The position numbers were made by a program, and so were the translations under genes. The notes below the pieces were generated by a model. The model saw only the letters and a program-made list of their open reading frames with translations. It had not been told where the DNA came from and ran no database searches. Shown piece by piece: positions 1 through 5,741 of a stretch of 6,393 nucleotides of DNA (position 1 is the first letter of the stretch; the number at the start of each line of letters is the position of its first letter). Origin of the DNA: a bacterium (GTDB lineage: Bacteria > Actinomycetota > Acidimicrobiia > UBA5794 > ZC4RG35); contig JAPPKR010000083.1 in NCBI GenBank assembly GCA_028819835.1, positions 1 to 6,393 on the forward strand, written 5' to 3'.

Positions 1-2
1 CC

Positions 3-581
3 ACCATCAGCCGCTTCGCGCGCGGACAGTTCCTGGTGGCCTCCATCGTGGCGGTGCTGGGCAGTTTCGTGATGTGGGTCCTCAATCTTCCCTTCTGGCT
101 GATAGTGGGGGTTCTCTCCGGGGTGTTGAACCTCATCCCCTTCGCCGGTCCCGTGGCTGGCGCCACCCTGGCCTTTCTGGTCTCCCTCCTGGTGGGAAAG
201 CCCCTCACCGGCCTGATCGCCATCCTGCTGTTCACCGCCATCCAGCAGTTCGACAACCATGTGGTCACACCGATGGTCCAAAGAACCCGGGTGAAGTTGT
301 CGGCTTTCACCATCGTGGTGGCCTTGGTGGTGGGCGCCTCCGTGGGAGGTTTCCTGGGGGTGCTGATCGCAGTGCCGGTGGTAGGGCTCTTCCGGCTCCT
401 GGCTGGCCACATGTGGCGGACCCGCGTCTTGGGCGAGGACTGGCACCAGGCCCGGGAGTCGATCATTACAGAGATACGACCTCCCGTTCTTTTCTTCTGG
501 CCCAAACCTCAGGAAACCGACCCTCCGTCGGAGACTGAGGATGAGGGCGAGCAGGATTCCCCGGTCAGATCCGGTCCATAG
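3..581 (+). CDS. AI-2E/PerM-family membrane permease, 5'-truncated
   Basis: This is the C-terminal 192 residues of a polytopic inner-membrane protein of the AI-2E transporter (PerM) family; the frame is open to the left window edge, so the true start lies outside. The visible part has hydrophobic segments at about residues 11-29, 31-65, 67-82 and 100-132. It carries the family signature NLIPFAGPVAG near residue 43, then a polar QQFDNHVVTP stretch (the usual ...N..L.P motif) and a Gly-rich hairpin-like segment ending in AVPVVGLFRLL. The last 45 or so residues form a hydrophilic, acidic cytoplasmic tail rich in E, D, P and S. Family members have been linked to autoinducer-2 export, Na+/H+ antiport or general small-molecule efflux, so the substrate cannot be assigned here. 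The 3' end overlaps the convergent oxidoreductase gene by 17 bp. Family assignment is strong; the substrate is unknown. Confidence 0.9.
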   Translation, partial: TISRFARGQFLVASIVAVLGSFVMWVLNLPFWLIVGVLSGVLNLIPFAGPVAGATLAFLVSLLVGKPLTGLIAILLFTAIQQFDNHVVTPMVQRTRVKLSAFTIVVALVVGASVGGFLGVLIAVPVVGLFRLLAGHMWRTRVLGEDWHQARESIITEIRPPVLFFWPKPQETDPPSETEDEGEQDSPVRSGP

Positions 582-1740
582 TCCTCTTCACAAAACGGCG
601 GTCCAAGGAGAAGGGAGAGTCGCCAATCCGGGCCGTGATGAGATCGGCCAGGATGCGTCCGGCCGCGGGGGAGCACATGATCCCGTGACCCGAATAACCC
701 GTGTTGACCCAGAATCCCTTCACCGGGGTCTCTCCTATCAAGGGCCGGTGATCGGGGGTCAGCATGTACTGGCCGGAGTGCACCATCCAGCGCAATTCCC
801 CACGGTGCCAGGCCTCTCCCCAGAAGGGGCTGATCCGGGCCGCCGACTCGGGTTGGGAAGGGTCGAGCACGGCGAACACCATGTCGGAGTCGGGAGGGAC
901 GTCCTCGGTCGGCTCCCTCCCCGGACCGACCGGCGAGGCATCCAGGAGAAAAGCGCCCGAGTATGCGGGACGCCAGTGGACGCCGGTGTCGTCGTCGATG
1001 GTCATGGGGGCGTCCGGGGGTACCCGGGCCAGGTCGGGCACCACGATCTTGTGGCGCGGCTTGACCACCAGCGGCAGGTCCACGCCCACCATCTCGGCCA
1101 GCTTCCCCGAGAAGGGTCCGGCGGCGTTCACCACCTGGTCGGCCCGCATGGATCCCTGATTGGTCTCCATTCGAAAGCCTCCGGCGGCCAGGGCCTCCAC
1201 CGAAGAGACGCGGCATGAGGTGTGCAGTGGGGCCTTCGACGCCGCCAGCAATCCCAACGTCAGCGCGCGTGGATCGATGAATCCATCGTCGGCTCGGTAG
1301 CGGGCCTGCACCACGTCACCGCTCAGGTATGGGAACCTGCGCCGTGCCTCGGCGCCGTCGAGAAGCTCTATGTCGGTCTGGCCCCAGGAGTGCTGGAGAG
1401 ACACCAGCCGCCGCTGGGCCTGGGCGCCGTCATGGGAGGTGGTCGCCCACAGATAGCCGGGCTGGCGTATGGCCAGGGGGCCGGAGTCCTCTCCGGTGAC
1501 CTCGGTGAAATTGAGGATCAGGTCCACCGACTCCCGTACTAACTCCATCTCCTCCCGGTTGTCGAATTGCAGGCGGAATGCTCCCGTCGAGGCAGGAGTG
1601 GTGAGGGAGGCCGCGGCCGGCCGGGCCTCGAGAACCACCGGGCTCAGGCCGGCCCGGGAAGCCCAGAACGCGGTGGAAGCGCCCACAACGCCTGCGCCCA
1701 CGATCACCAACTCCGCTCCGGTGGGAAGGGCCTTGACCAT
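565..1740 (-). CDS. FAD-dependent oxidoreductase, DAO family (sarcosine/glycine oxidase-like)
   Basis: This is a complete 391-residue flavoenzyme of the D-amino-acid oxidase/sarcosine oxidase-beta superfamily, expected to be cytosolic and to oxidise a secondary or primary amine or amino acid with FAD. The N-terminus has the Rossmann dinucleotide motif GAGVVG (residues 15-20), followed by the acidic residue E38 at the end of strand 2, which binds the FAD ribose. A TPASTGAFR segment (48-56) matches the usual second FAD contact. VVNAAGPF (203-210) is the typical ATG-like motif. The C-terminus has YMLTPDHRPLIG (325-336) and the FAD-closing GYSGHGIMCSPAAG (348-361). By its spacing to TPD, the cysteine that holds FAD covalently in monomeric sarcosine oxidase appears replaced by Gly323, so non-covalent FAD is expected. 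No alpha/gamma/delta sarcosine oxidase subunits or glycine-cleavage genes lie nearby, so the substrate is open. The ATG start gives the full N-terminal Rossmann strand; no Shine-Dalgarno is visible. Confidence 0.9.
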   Translation of the reverse strand: MVKALPTGAELVIVGAGVVGASTAFWASRAGLSPVVLEARPAAASLTTPASTGAFRLQFDNREEMELVRESVDLILNFTEVTGEDSGPLAIRQPGYLWATTSHDGAQAQRRLVSLQHSWGQTDIELLDGAEARRRFPYLSGDVVQARYRADDGFIDPRALTLGLLAASKAPLHTSCRVSSVEALAAGGFRMETNQGSMRADQVVNAAGPFSGKLAEMVGVDLPLVVKPRHKIVVPDLARVPPDAPMTIDDDTGVHWRPAYSGAFLLDASPVGPGREPTEDVPPDSDMVFAVLDPSQPESAARISPFWGEAWHRGELRWMVHSGQYMLTPDHRPLIGETPVKGFWVNTGYSGHGIMCSPAAGRILADLITARIGDSPFSLDRRFVKRTMDRI

Positions 1741-1747
1741 GACCCGA

Positions 1748-1753
1748 AGAGTA
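1748..1753 (-). promoter_or_regulatory. Candidate leaderless -10 element for the oxidoreductase gene
   Basis: On the minus strand TACTCT fits the actinobacterial TANNNT -10 pattern and ends 7 nt before the ATG at 1740. This places transcription initiation at or next to the A of ATG, which would explain the absence of a ribosome binding site. No convincing -35 is visible. A TANNNT match at a fixed distance is not rare by chance, so this is tentative. Confidence 0.3.
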
Positions 1754-1759
1754 CAGGGC

Positions 1760-1765
1760 TAGCCT
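1760..1765 (+). promoter_or_regulatory. Candidate leaderless -10 element for the alaX cluster
   Basis: TAGCCT on the plus strand ends 8 nt before the ATG at 1774. This is compatible with a start point at or 1 nt before the start codon and a leaderless mRNA for the four-gene cluster. The whole divergent gap is only 33 bp, so any promoter must lie here or inside the neighbouring oxidoreductase gene. No clear -35 is seen. Tentative. Confidence 0.25.
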
Positions 1766-1773
1766 TTGGCAGC

Positions 1774-2493
1774 ATGAGCACCGGCACCGAAGAACTGGCG
1801 GCGCGCGATTCCTATCTGACCGGCGCCGAGGGAACCGTGATCGCCGTGGAGGCGGAAGGGTTGATTCTCGACCGGACTCCTTTCTACGTCCGCGGTGGAG
1901 GCCAGCCCGGTGACACGGGCGTGATTCGCTGGGACGGAGGCGAAGTAGCGGTCACCGACACCTACCGGAGACGCGGCAAGGTGATCCATGTGGTCGCCGA
2001 ACCTGGGATGATAGATCCCGGAACCCCCATCGAGACAGCCATCGACTGGGGCCGGCGCTACACCATCATGCGCACCCACACCGCCCTTCACGCGCTCTCG
2101 GGAGTGGTGTGGCGGGACTACGGCGCCAAGGTGACCGGCGGCGACATGAAAGAGGGGACCGCCCGGATGGACTTCGAGTTGGAAGGTATTTCGCGGGAGT
2201 TCGGACGGGAAGTGGAAAGGCGCCTTAACCAGGAACTGGTCAAGGGATATCCCGCCGAGGTGCTGTGGATGGCCCGGGCCGAGGCGCTGGCCGACCCCGA
2301 CCTGATCCGCACCAAGGTCAACCTCATACCCGAGTGGATCGAAGAGATCAGGGTGATCGACATCGTAGGACTGGACCGCCAGGCCGATGGAGGGACCCAT
2401 GTCCGCTCCACCCTGGAGGTCGGCCTGGTGAGAGTGACGAAGACCGAGAGCAAAGGCCGCGCCAACAAGCGCATGCGAATCGCCCTTGCCTAG
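1774..2493 (+). CDS. Alanyl-tRNA editing protein (AlaX family)
   Basis: This 239-residue stand-alone trans-editing protein is related to the editing domain of alanyl-tRNA synthetase; such proteins hydrolyse Ser (or Gly) mischarged onto tRNA-Ala in the cytosol. Visible marks are the N-terminal LDRTPFYVRGGGQPGDTG segment (32-49), the metal-binding HTALH (HxxxH, H102 and H106) and the C-terminal GGTHVRSTLEVG (206-217), followed by the basic KGRANKRMRI tail (227-236). The usual CGGTH zinc motif reads DGGTH here: Asp205 takes the Cys place, while His209 is kept. Length and the presence of the glycine-rich motif fit the AlaX-M type. The ATG at 1774 was chosen because the frame upstream runs through the divergent oxidoreductase gene and shows no family similarity. 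It is the first gene of a tight plus-strand cluster; the CvpA-like gene follows after 8 bp. Editing activity is inferred from the family. Confidence 0.88.
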   Translation: MSTGTEELAARDSYLTGAEGTVIAVEAEGLILDRTPFYVRGGGQPGDTGVIRWDGGEVAVTDTYRRRGKVIHVVAEPGMIDPGTPIETAIDWGRRYTIMRTHTALHALSGVVWRDYGAKVTGGDMKEGTARMDFELEGISREFGREVERRLNQELVKGYPAEVLWMARAEALADPDLIRTKVNLIPEWIEEIRVIDIVGLDRQADGGTHVRSTLEVGLVRVTKTESKGRANKRMRIALA

Positions 2494-2501
2494 CCAGACC
2501 G

Positions 2502-3074
2502 ATGTTTGACCTGGCCATCCTGGCGGCCGCCGCGCTCCTGGCTTTCCGCGGCTGGCGCAAGGGCCTGCTTCGGCAGGTGGCCAGCTTTGTCGCCCTGATT
2601 CTCAGCCTGCTTTTGGTTGTGCGCCTAGCCCCCAGTTGGGCGACGTTGGTGGAGGAGTGGCTGGGCATTCCCTACGGGGGTGCGCTGGCCCTGGTGGGAC
2701 TGGCCCTGTTCGTCGGTGTGGGAATCGTGGTGTGGGCGGCGTTACAGGCTCTGACCCGGATGATGAGGTTCCCCGGGCTCAGCACCCTGGACCGCGCAGC
2801 AGGCGCCGCCCTGGGCCTGGTGTGGTTGGTGGGGTGGGTGATGGCCCTCGTCTGGTTCGCCTCCTTCCTTCCAATTCCCGAAGCCCTTACCGACATGCTC
2901 TCGGAGTCTCGCGCAGTGGGGCGGATAACCGAACCCGACAACCTGCCTCGCCGACTCCTCGACTCGGTCACCCAGGACCGCTGGGAGGAGATGCTGATCA
3001 AACTCGGCGAGATCACCGGCAAGGTGGACAACCTCCTCACAGACCTCCTGGGGGAGAGCGCGCCGCCGCCTTGA
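2502..3074 (+). CDS. CvpA-family membrane protein
   Basis: This is a 190-residue integral membrane protein resembling the CvpA (colicin V production) family. The start MFDLAILAAAALLAFRGWRK (1-20), followed by GLLRQVASF (21-29), is the typical N-terminal helix plus the basic G.rKGl.R loop. Further hydrophobic segments lie at about 28-44, 58-82 and 98-123. The soluble C-terminal tail (about 125-190) is amphipathic and ends in GESAPPP. E. coli CvpA is needed for colicin V export and has been tied to envelope homeostasis; no specific function can be given here. The ATG at 2502 begins 8 bp after the alaX stop with no recognisable ribosome binding site, so translational coupling or SD-independent initiation is likely. 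An upstream extension of the frame into alaX was rejected because it encodes Arg/Pro-rich shadow sequence. Confidence 0.85.
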   Translation: MFDLAILAAAALLAFRGWRKGLLRQVASFVALILSLLLVVRLAPSWATLVEEWLGIPYGGALALVGLALFVGVGIVVWAALQALTRMMRFPGLSTLDRAAGAALGLVWLVGWVMALVWFASFLPIPEALTDMLSESRAVGRITEPDNLPRRLLDSVTQDRWEEMLIKLGEITGKVDNLLTDLLGESAPPP

Positions 3075-3085
3075 ACGGCGCCCGC

Positions 3086-3754
3086 ATGGAGCAGGCGATA
3101 GTGGAGGCGTTCTCCGCCCACCGCGACCCCGCCCGGGCGGAGGGAATGAGCGCCTACATGAGACACCGCTTCCCCTTCATGGGAATCTCCTCGCCGGAAC
3201 GCCGCCGGTTGGCACAGGTTGCCTTGGCGGGACTTCCCCGGCCGACGGAGGACGACCTCCTGGAATTCGCCCGGGCATGCTGGGAACGCCCCGAAAGGGA
3301 GTACCAGTACGCCGCCATCGACCAGTTGCGAAAGGCGACCAAACGCCTCCCGGAGGAGTTCCTGACCGAACTGCGTTGGATGATCGTCACCAAGCCCTGG
3401 TGGGACTCATGCGATCCCCTGTCCGGCACGGTTGTGGGAGGGATCGTCAAGCGGTTCCCCGGGTCGGTCCGGGTGATGGAGGAGTGGATCGCCGACGACG
3501 ACCTTTGGCTTCGGCGCGCCGCCCTCCTGCACCAACTCAAGTGGAGGGAGGACTGCGACCAGGAGCGACTTTTCCGGTTCTGCCGACAGACCATGGAGGA
3601 GACGGACTTCTTCATCCGGAAGGCGATCGGGTGGGCGCTCCGCCAGCACGCCCGGGTGGCGCCGGCCGAGGTGGGCCGCTTTCTCACTGCGAACCGGGAG
3701 CGCCTCTCGGGACTCTCATTCCGGGAGGCCGCCAAGCATCTCCGGTTGACCTGA
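3086..3754 (+). CDS. AlkD-like DNA alkylation repair protein (HEAT-like repeats)
   Basis: This 222-residue protein is of the AlkC/AlkD DNA glycosylase superfamily, built from HEAT-like helical repeats and expected to excise bulky or positively charged alkylated bases such as N3- and N7-alkylpurines. Recognisable segments are the N-terminal MSAYMRHRFPFMGISSPERR (21-40), REYQYAAIDQL (71-81), TKPWWDSCDPLS (102-113), DDLWLRRAALLHQLKW (138-153) and FFIRKAIGWALRQ (175-187). Compared with the Bacillus cereus AlkD active site (W109, D113, R148, W187, from memory), the equivalents are W106, D110, R144 and W183, all kept at consistent offsets, so activity is likely. The ATG at 3086, 11 bp after the cvpA-like stop, matches the usual family start. 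An in-frame TTG at 3071 that overlaps the upstream stop is an alternative adding five residues. It is the third gene of the cluster. Confidence 0.92.
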   Translation: MEQAIVEAFSAHRDPARAEGMSAYMRHRFPFMGISSPERRRLAQVALAGLPRPTEDDLLEFARACWERPEREYQYAAIDQLRKATKRLPEEFLTELRWMIVTKPWWDSCDPLSGTVVGGIVKRFPGSVRVMEEWIADDDLWLRRAALLHQLKWREDCDQERLFRFCRQTMEETDFFIRKAIGWALRQHARVAPAEVGRFLTANRERLSGLSFREAAKHLRLT

Positions 3755-3758
3755 GCCG

Positions 3759-4364
3759 ATGGGCACCGTGGGACCGGGCGGCGCCGACTGGGACGATGTC
3801 TATACCGGCGACGGCACCGACACCGAGCCCTTCGATCACCAACTATTCGCAGAGGCGCTGGGCCTTCCGCCTGGAAGGGTTCTCGACCTGGGATGCGGCG
3901 CCGGGGGCAATCTCATCGGGTTGGCGCAGCGGGGCTGGACCGCAACCGGTGTCGACTCATCCTCCAGAGCTATCCGATCGGCTCGGATCGCCGCAGACAA
4001 CGCTCAGGTCACGGCCAGGTTCCTTCACGGTGACATGTTGACCTTGAGGCCTGAAGGACCATATGACTTGGTGGTCATTTCCTACTCTCTTCCTCCCCGG
4101 GGGTCCGCCCGGGACGCCCTCCTGTCCATCGCCCGCCGGTCCCTGGCGCCTGGGGGCACGCTGATAGTGGGGGAGTGGGACGCGGAGGGAGCCGTCGGCG
4201 GCGATCCCGACCACTTCGCCAACCTGGCCGAGTTGACCGCCGCGCTGTCCGACCTTGAGGTTGTGCGGGCCGAATCCATCGACGCCGATCCCCGGATCGC
4301 GGGGCGAGAGGACATGAGAACCGGAGCCTGGCGGGCGGTGAAGGTGGTGGCTCGGCGTCCCTAG
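3759..4364 (+). CDS. Class I SAM-dependent methyltransferase
   Basis: This 201-residue Rossmann-fold methyltransferase is probably soluble. Motif I is VLDLGCGAGGN (41-51), the SAM-binding glycine loop. The acidic end of strand 2 is D66 in TGVDSS, motif III includes GD (91-92), motif IV is YDLVVISYSL (102-111), and the post-motif loop is LAPGGTLIV (129-137). The short N-terminus with WDDVY (11-15) and the length resemble the TehB/thiopurine-type small-molecule methyltransferases. The substrate cannot be read from sequence; detoxification or metabolite modification is possible. The ATG at 3759 lies 4 bp after the alkD-like stop, so it is the last gene of the four-gene cluster and probably translationally coupled. 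Its TAG stop overlaps the stop of the convergent membrane gene by 4 bp inside a palindrome. Confidence 0.88.
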   Translation: MGTVGPGGADWDDVYTGDGTDTEPFDHQLFAEALGLPPGRVLDLGCGAGGNLIGLAQRGWTATGVDSSSRAIRSARIAADNAQVTARFLHGDMLTLRPEGPYDLVVISYSLPPRGSARDALLSIARRSLAPGGTLIVGEWDAEGAVGGDPDHFANLAELTAALSDLEVVRAESIDADPRIAGREDMRTGAWRAVKVVARRP

Positions 4365-4369
4365 GGACG
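4356..4369. repeat. 14-bp perfect palindrome over two convergent stop codons
   Basis: CGTCCCTAGGGACG is identical on both strands and is centred on the overlapping stops of the plus-strand methyltransferase (TAG 4362-4364) and the minus-strand membrane protein (TAG 4363-4361). In RNA it could fold as a 5-bp GC-rich stem with a CUAG loop on either strand. No U-tract follows on either side, so it is not a standard intrinsic terminator, though it is the only hairpin-forming element at this junction. Confidence 0.6.
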
Positions 4370-4963
4370 GGGAATGCCTCGCGGGGCCCGACTCGCCCAC
4401 CAGGCCGCCAGCAGCGCCCCAACCATGTTGGCGATCAGGTCCTGCATATTGTTGGCGTAGTCGCCCACCTTGACCCCTTCGATGATCAGATAGGAGAGGT
4501 ATTCACCTATCTCGATCACCGTCCCAATCGCGTGGGCTCCCAGGAAGGTGATTACGGCTGCCGGCCAACCGCCGAAGGCTCTGAACATCCGGGTTGTCGC
4601 CTCCCAGACCGCAAGGCCACCCGCTCCCAGCCCTACCACGTGGAGGAGATGGTCATAACCGAGGAACCCGAGCCAGGTGGACTGGTACAACAAGACGTCA
4701 TCGATGACAACGTTCCCTCCGGCCAGGTGGGCAAAGCCCGAGATGGACAGAAGGACCAGCACCTCGGTGGAGAATCGAACCCGGCTGTCGAACACCAACA
4801 CCAGACCGCCCGCGAACAGCAGCCACATCAGGTAGGGGATGGTCAGCCTGGCGCCCGTGCTGAATCCATAGATGGTCCACGCCGCCACGTACAGCCCTGT
4901 AACCCCCGCAATCCACGGATGCCGGGTGATCGTGTAGGTGACCCGCGATCCGCTCGGATTCAT
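4361..4963 (-). CDS. YjdF/DUF2238-like integral membrane protein
   Basis: This 200-residue membrane protein has about six hydrophobic segments (roughly 16-34, 41-59, 66-82, 96-120, 133-153 and 174-190). The pattern of polar residues set in or next to the helices resembles the YjdF/DUF2238 family: FAHLAGG (77-83), YDHLLH (103-108), H144, EIGEYL (151-156), then GDYANNMQDLIAN (167-179) before the last helix. I know of no established function for the family. Conserved His, Glu and Asp side chains in the membrane hint at metal binding or catalysis, which is inference. The ATG at 4963 lies only 2 nt from the mature 3' end of tRNA-Arg, and the only SD-like bases (GAGGG) belong to the tRNA acceptor stem. 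The next in-frame GTG would remove part of the first helix, so the ATG is preferred. The 3' end overlaps the convergent methyltransferase by 4 bp. Confidence 0.8.
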   Translation of the reverse strand: MNPSGSRVTYTITRHPWIAGVTGLYVAAWTIYGFSTGARLTIPYLMWLLFAGGLVLVFDSRVRFSTEVLVLLSISGFAHLAGGNVVIDDVLLYQSTWLGFLGYDHLLHVVGLGAGGLAVWEATTRMFRAFGGWPAAVITFLGAHAIGTVIEIGEYLSYLIIEGVKVGDYANNMQDLIANMVGALLAAWWASRAPRGIPRP

Positions 4964-4965
4964 AG

Positions 4966-5038
<73 letters not shown>

Positions 5039-5194
5039 GGGGGTTGGTAAAACTCGCCGGGTCTTGGATTTTATGGTAGTTGGGTGGCGGGTGTCGGGTC
5101 GTTTTGGGAGGGAGGCAAGGTTTGCCTGCCGGTGAGGGTTTCGTGGGGGTGGTCCTCTGCGCTCGGAGGCAGGACTTCTGGAATAGACGTGCTC
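5039..5194. other. 156-bp spacer between tRNA-Arg and the acetyltransferase
   Basis: This is the only sizeable non-coding stretch in the window. Besides the candidate tRNA promoter it holds a G-quadruplex-type motif on the plus strand (5082-5108) and a 6-bp perfect stem, AGGCAA-GGT-TTGCCT (5113-5127). A second imperfect hairpin lies at 5152-5175, with GTCC..TGC pairing to GCAGGAC around a 2-nt bulge. The hairpins lie downstream of the acetyltransferase stop and could end its transcript, but neither is followed by a U-tract. I see no small open reading frame that I can support. Confidence 0.45.
5068..5097 (-). promoter_or_regulatory. Candidate promoter for tRNA-Arg
   Basis: On the minus strand, TAAAAT (5073-5068) is a good -10 hexamer and the only AT-rich patch near the tRNA. 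CCGACA (5097-5092), four of six matches to TTGACA, lies 18 bp upstream. Initiation about 7 nt after the -10 would give a 5' leader of roughly 20-25 nt before the mature tRNA end at 5038. The downstream membrane gene would share this promoter. The hexamers are read directly; their use is inferred. Confidence 0.4.
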
Positions 5195-5728
5195 TTAAAT
5201 CGGGCTGGCGGCAAAGTCGCCGATGTTCCTCCACCCGTAACACACCTCCGCCAGGTCCCTTCCTCCTATCGTGACGGTCCCCGACTCAACCACCTCGCCT
5301 CCCAGCGACTCGTAGAAACGGCAAGCCTCAGGGGTGTCCCTGAGGGCCCAGACCACCATTGAACGGAACCCATCGGCTCGCAGTTCCTCAGCCACAGCCG
5401 AGAGCAGACGCCGCCCCAAGCCTTGACGTTGGTAACCAACCAGCAGGTAGATGAGGAACAGTTCGGCCCGGTGGGTGGGATTGTCCTCCCGTTCAGGTCC
5501 TCCTCCCGCCAACCCGACAACCTCGCCGTCGTGAGTTTCGGCTACGAAGGTTTTCCTGGTTTTGTCGGCCAGCACACCGTTCCACCGCATTTCGGCTTTG
5601 CGATAGGAGAGATCCACCAGGAACTCCGAGGGCATTATCCCGGCGTAAGTGGCCCGCCTTGCATCAACGTAAACCCTTGCCATGGCAGGGGCGTCCCTCG
5701 GCTCGGCGGCTCTTATTCGGATGTCCAT
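5195..5728 (-). CDS. GNAT-family N-acetyltransferase
   Basis: This 177-residue GNAT acetyltransferase transfers an acyl group from acetyl-CoA to an amine; the acceptor is unknown. It begins with the usual strand and helix, IRIRAAEPRDAPAMARVYVDA (3-23), then YAGIMPSEFLVDLS (28-41) and FVAETHDGEVVGLAGGG (61-77). The acetyl-CoA binding motif A is YQRQGLGRRLLS (99-110), with the Q-x-x-G-x-G core at Q100, G103 and G105. Motif B is WALRDTPEACRFYESLGGEV (127-146). The ATG at 5728 was chosen over an in-frame start at 5818 because the extra 30 residues lie inside the upstream propeller gene and do not look like GNAT sequence. It begins 13 bp after the propeller gene's stop, so the two are likely cotranscribed. 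Only a weak GGA is visible upstream of the start. Confidence 0.9.
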   Translation of the reverse strand: MDIRIRAAEPRDAPAMARVYVDARRATYAGIMPSEFLVDLSYRKAEMRWNGVLADKTRKTFVAETHDGEVVGLAGGGPEREDNPTHRAELFLIYLLVGYQRQGLGRRLLSAVAEELRADGFRSMVVWALRDTPEACRFYESLGGEVVESGTVTIGGRDLAEVCYGWRNIGDFAASPI

Positions 5729-5741
5729 CGATCCAAAGGCG

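Noticed and set aside
541..1218. Long open frames on the plus strand (541-1218) and in another minus frame (509-1216) over the oxidoreductase gene
   Set aside because: They are GC-rich shadow frames with Arg/Gly/Pro/His-rich composition and no recognisable domain; the FAD enzyme frame explains the region fully.
1567..1773. N-terminal extension of AlaX from an upstream ATG at 1567
   Set aside because: The extra 69 residues lie antisense to the oxidoreductase and are low-complexity shadow sequence; family members begin near the ATG at 1774.
5113..5175. Intrinsic terminator for the acetyltransferase transcript
   Set aside because: Two hairpins are visible (5113-5127 and 5152-5175) but neither has a following U-tract on either strand, so I list them only as spacer content.
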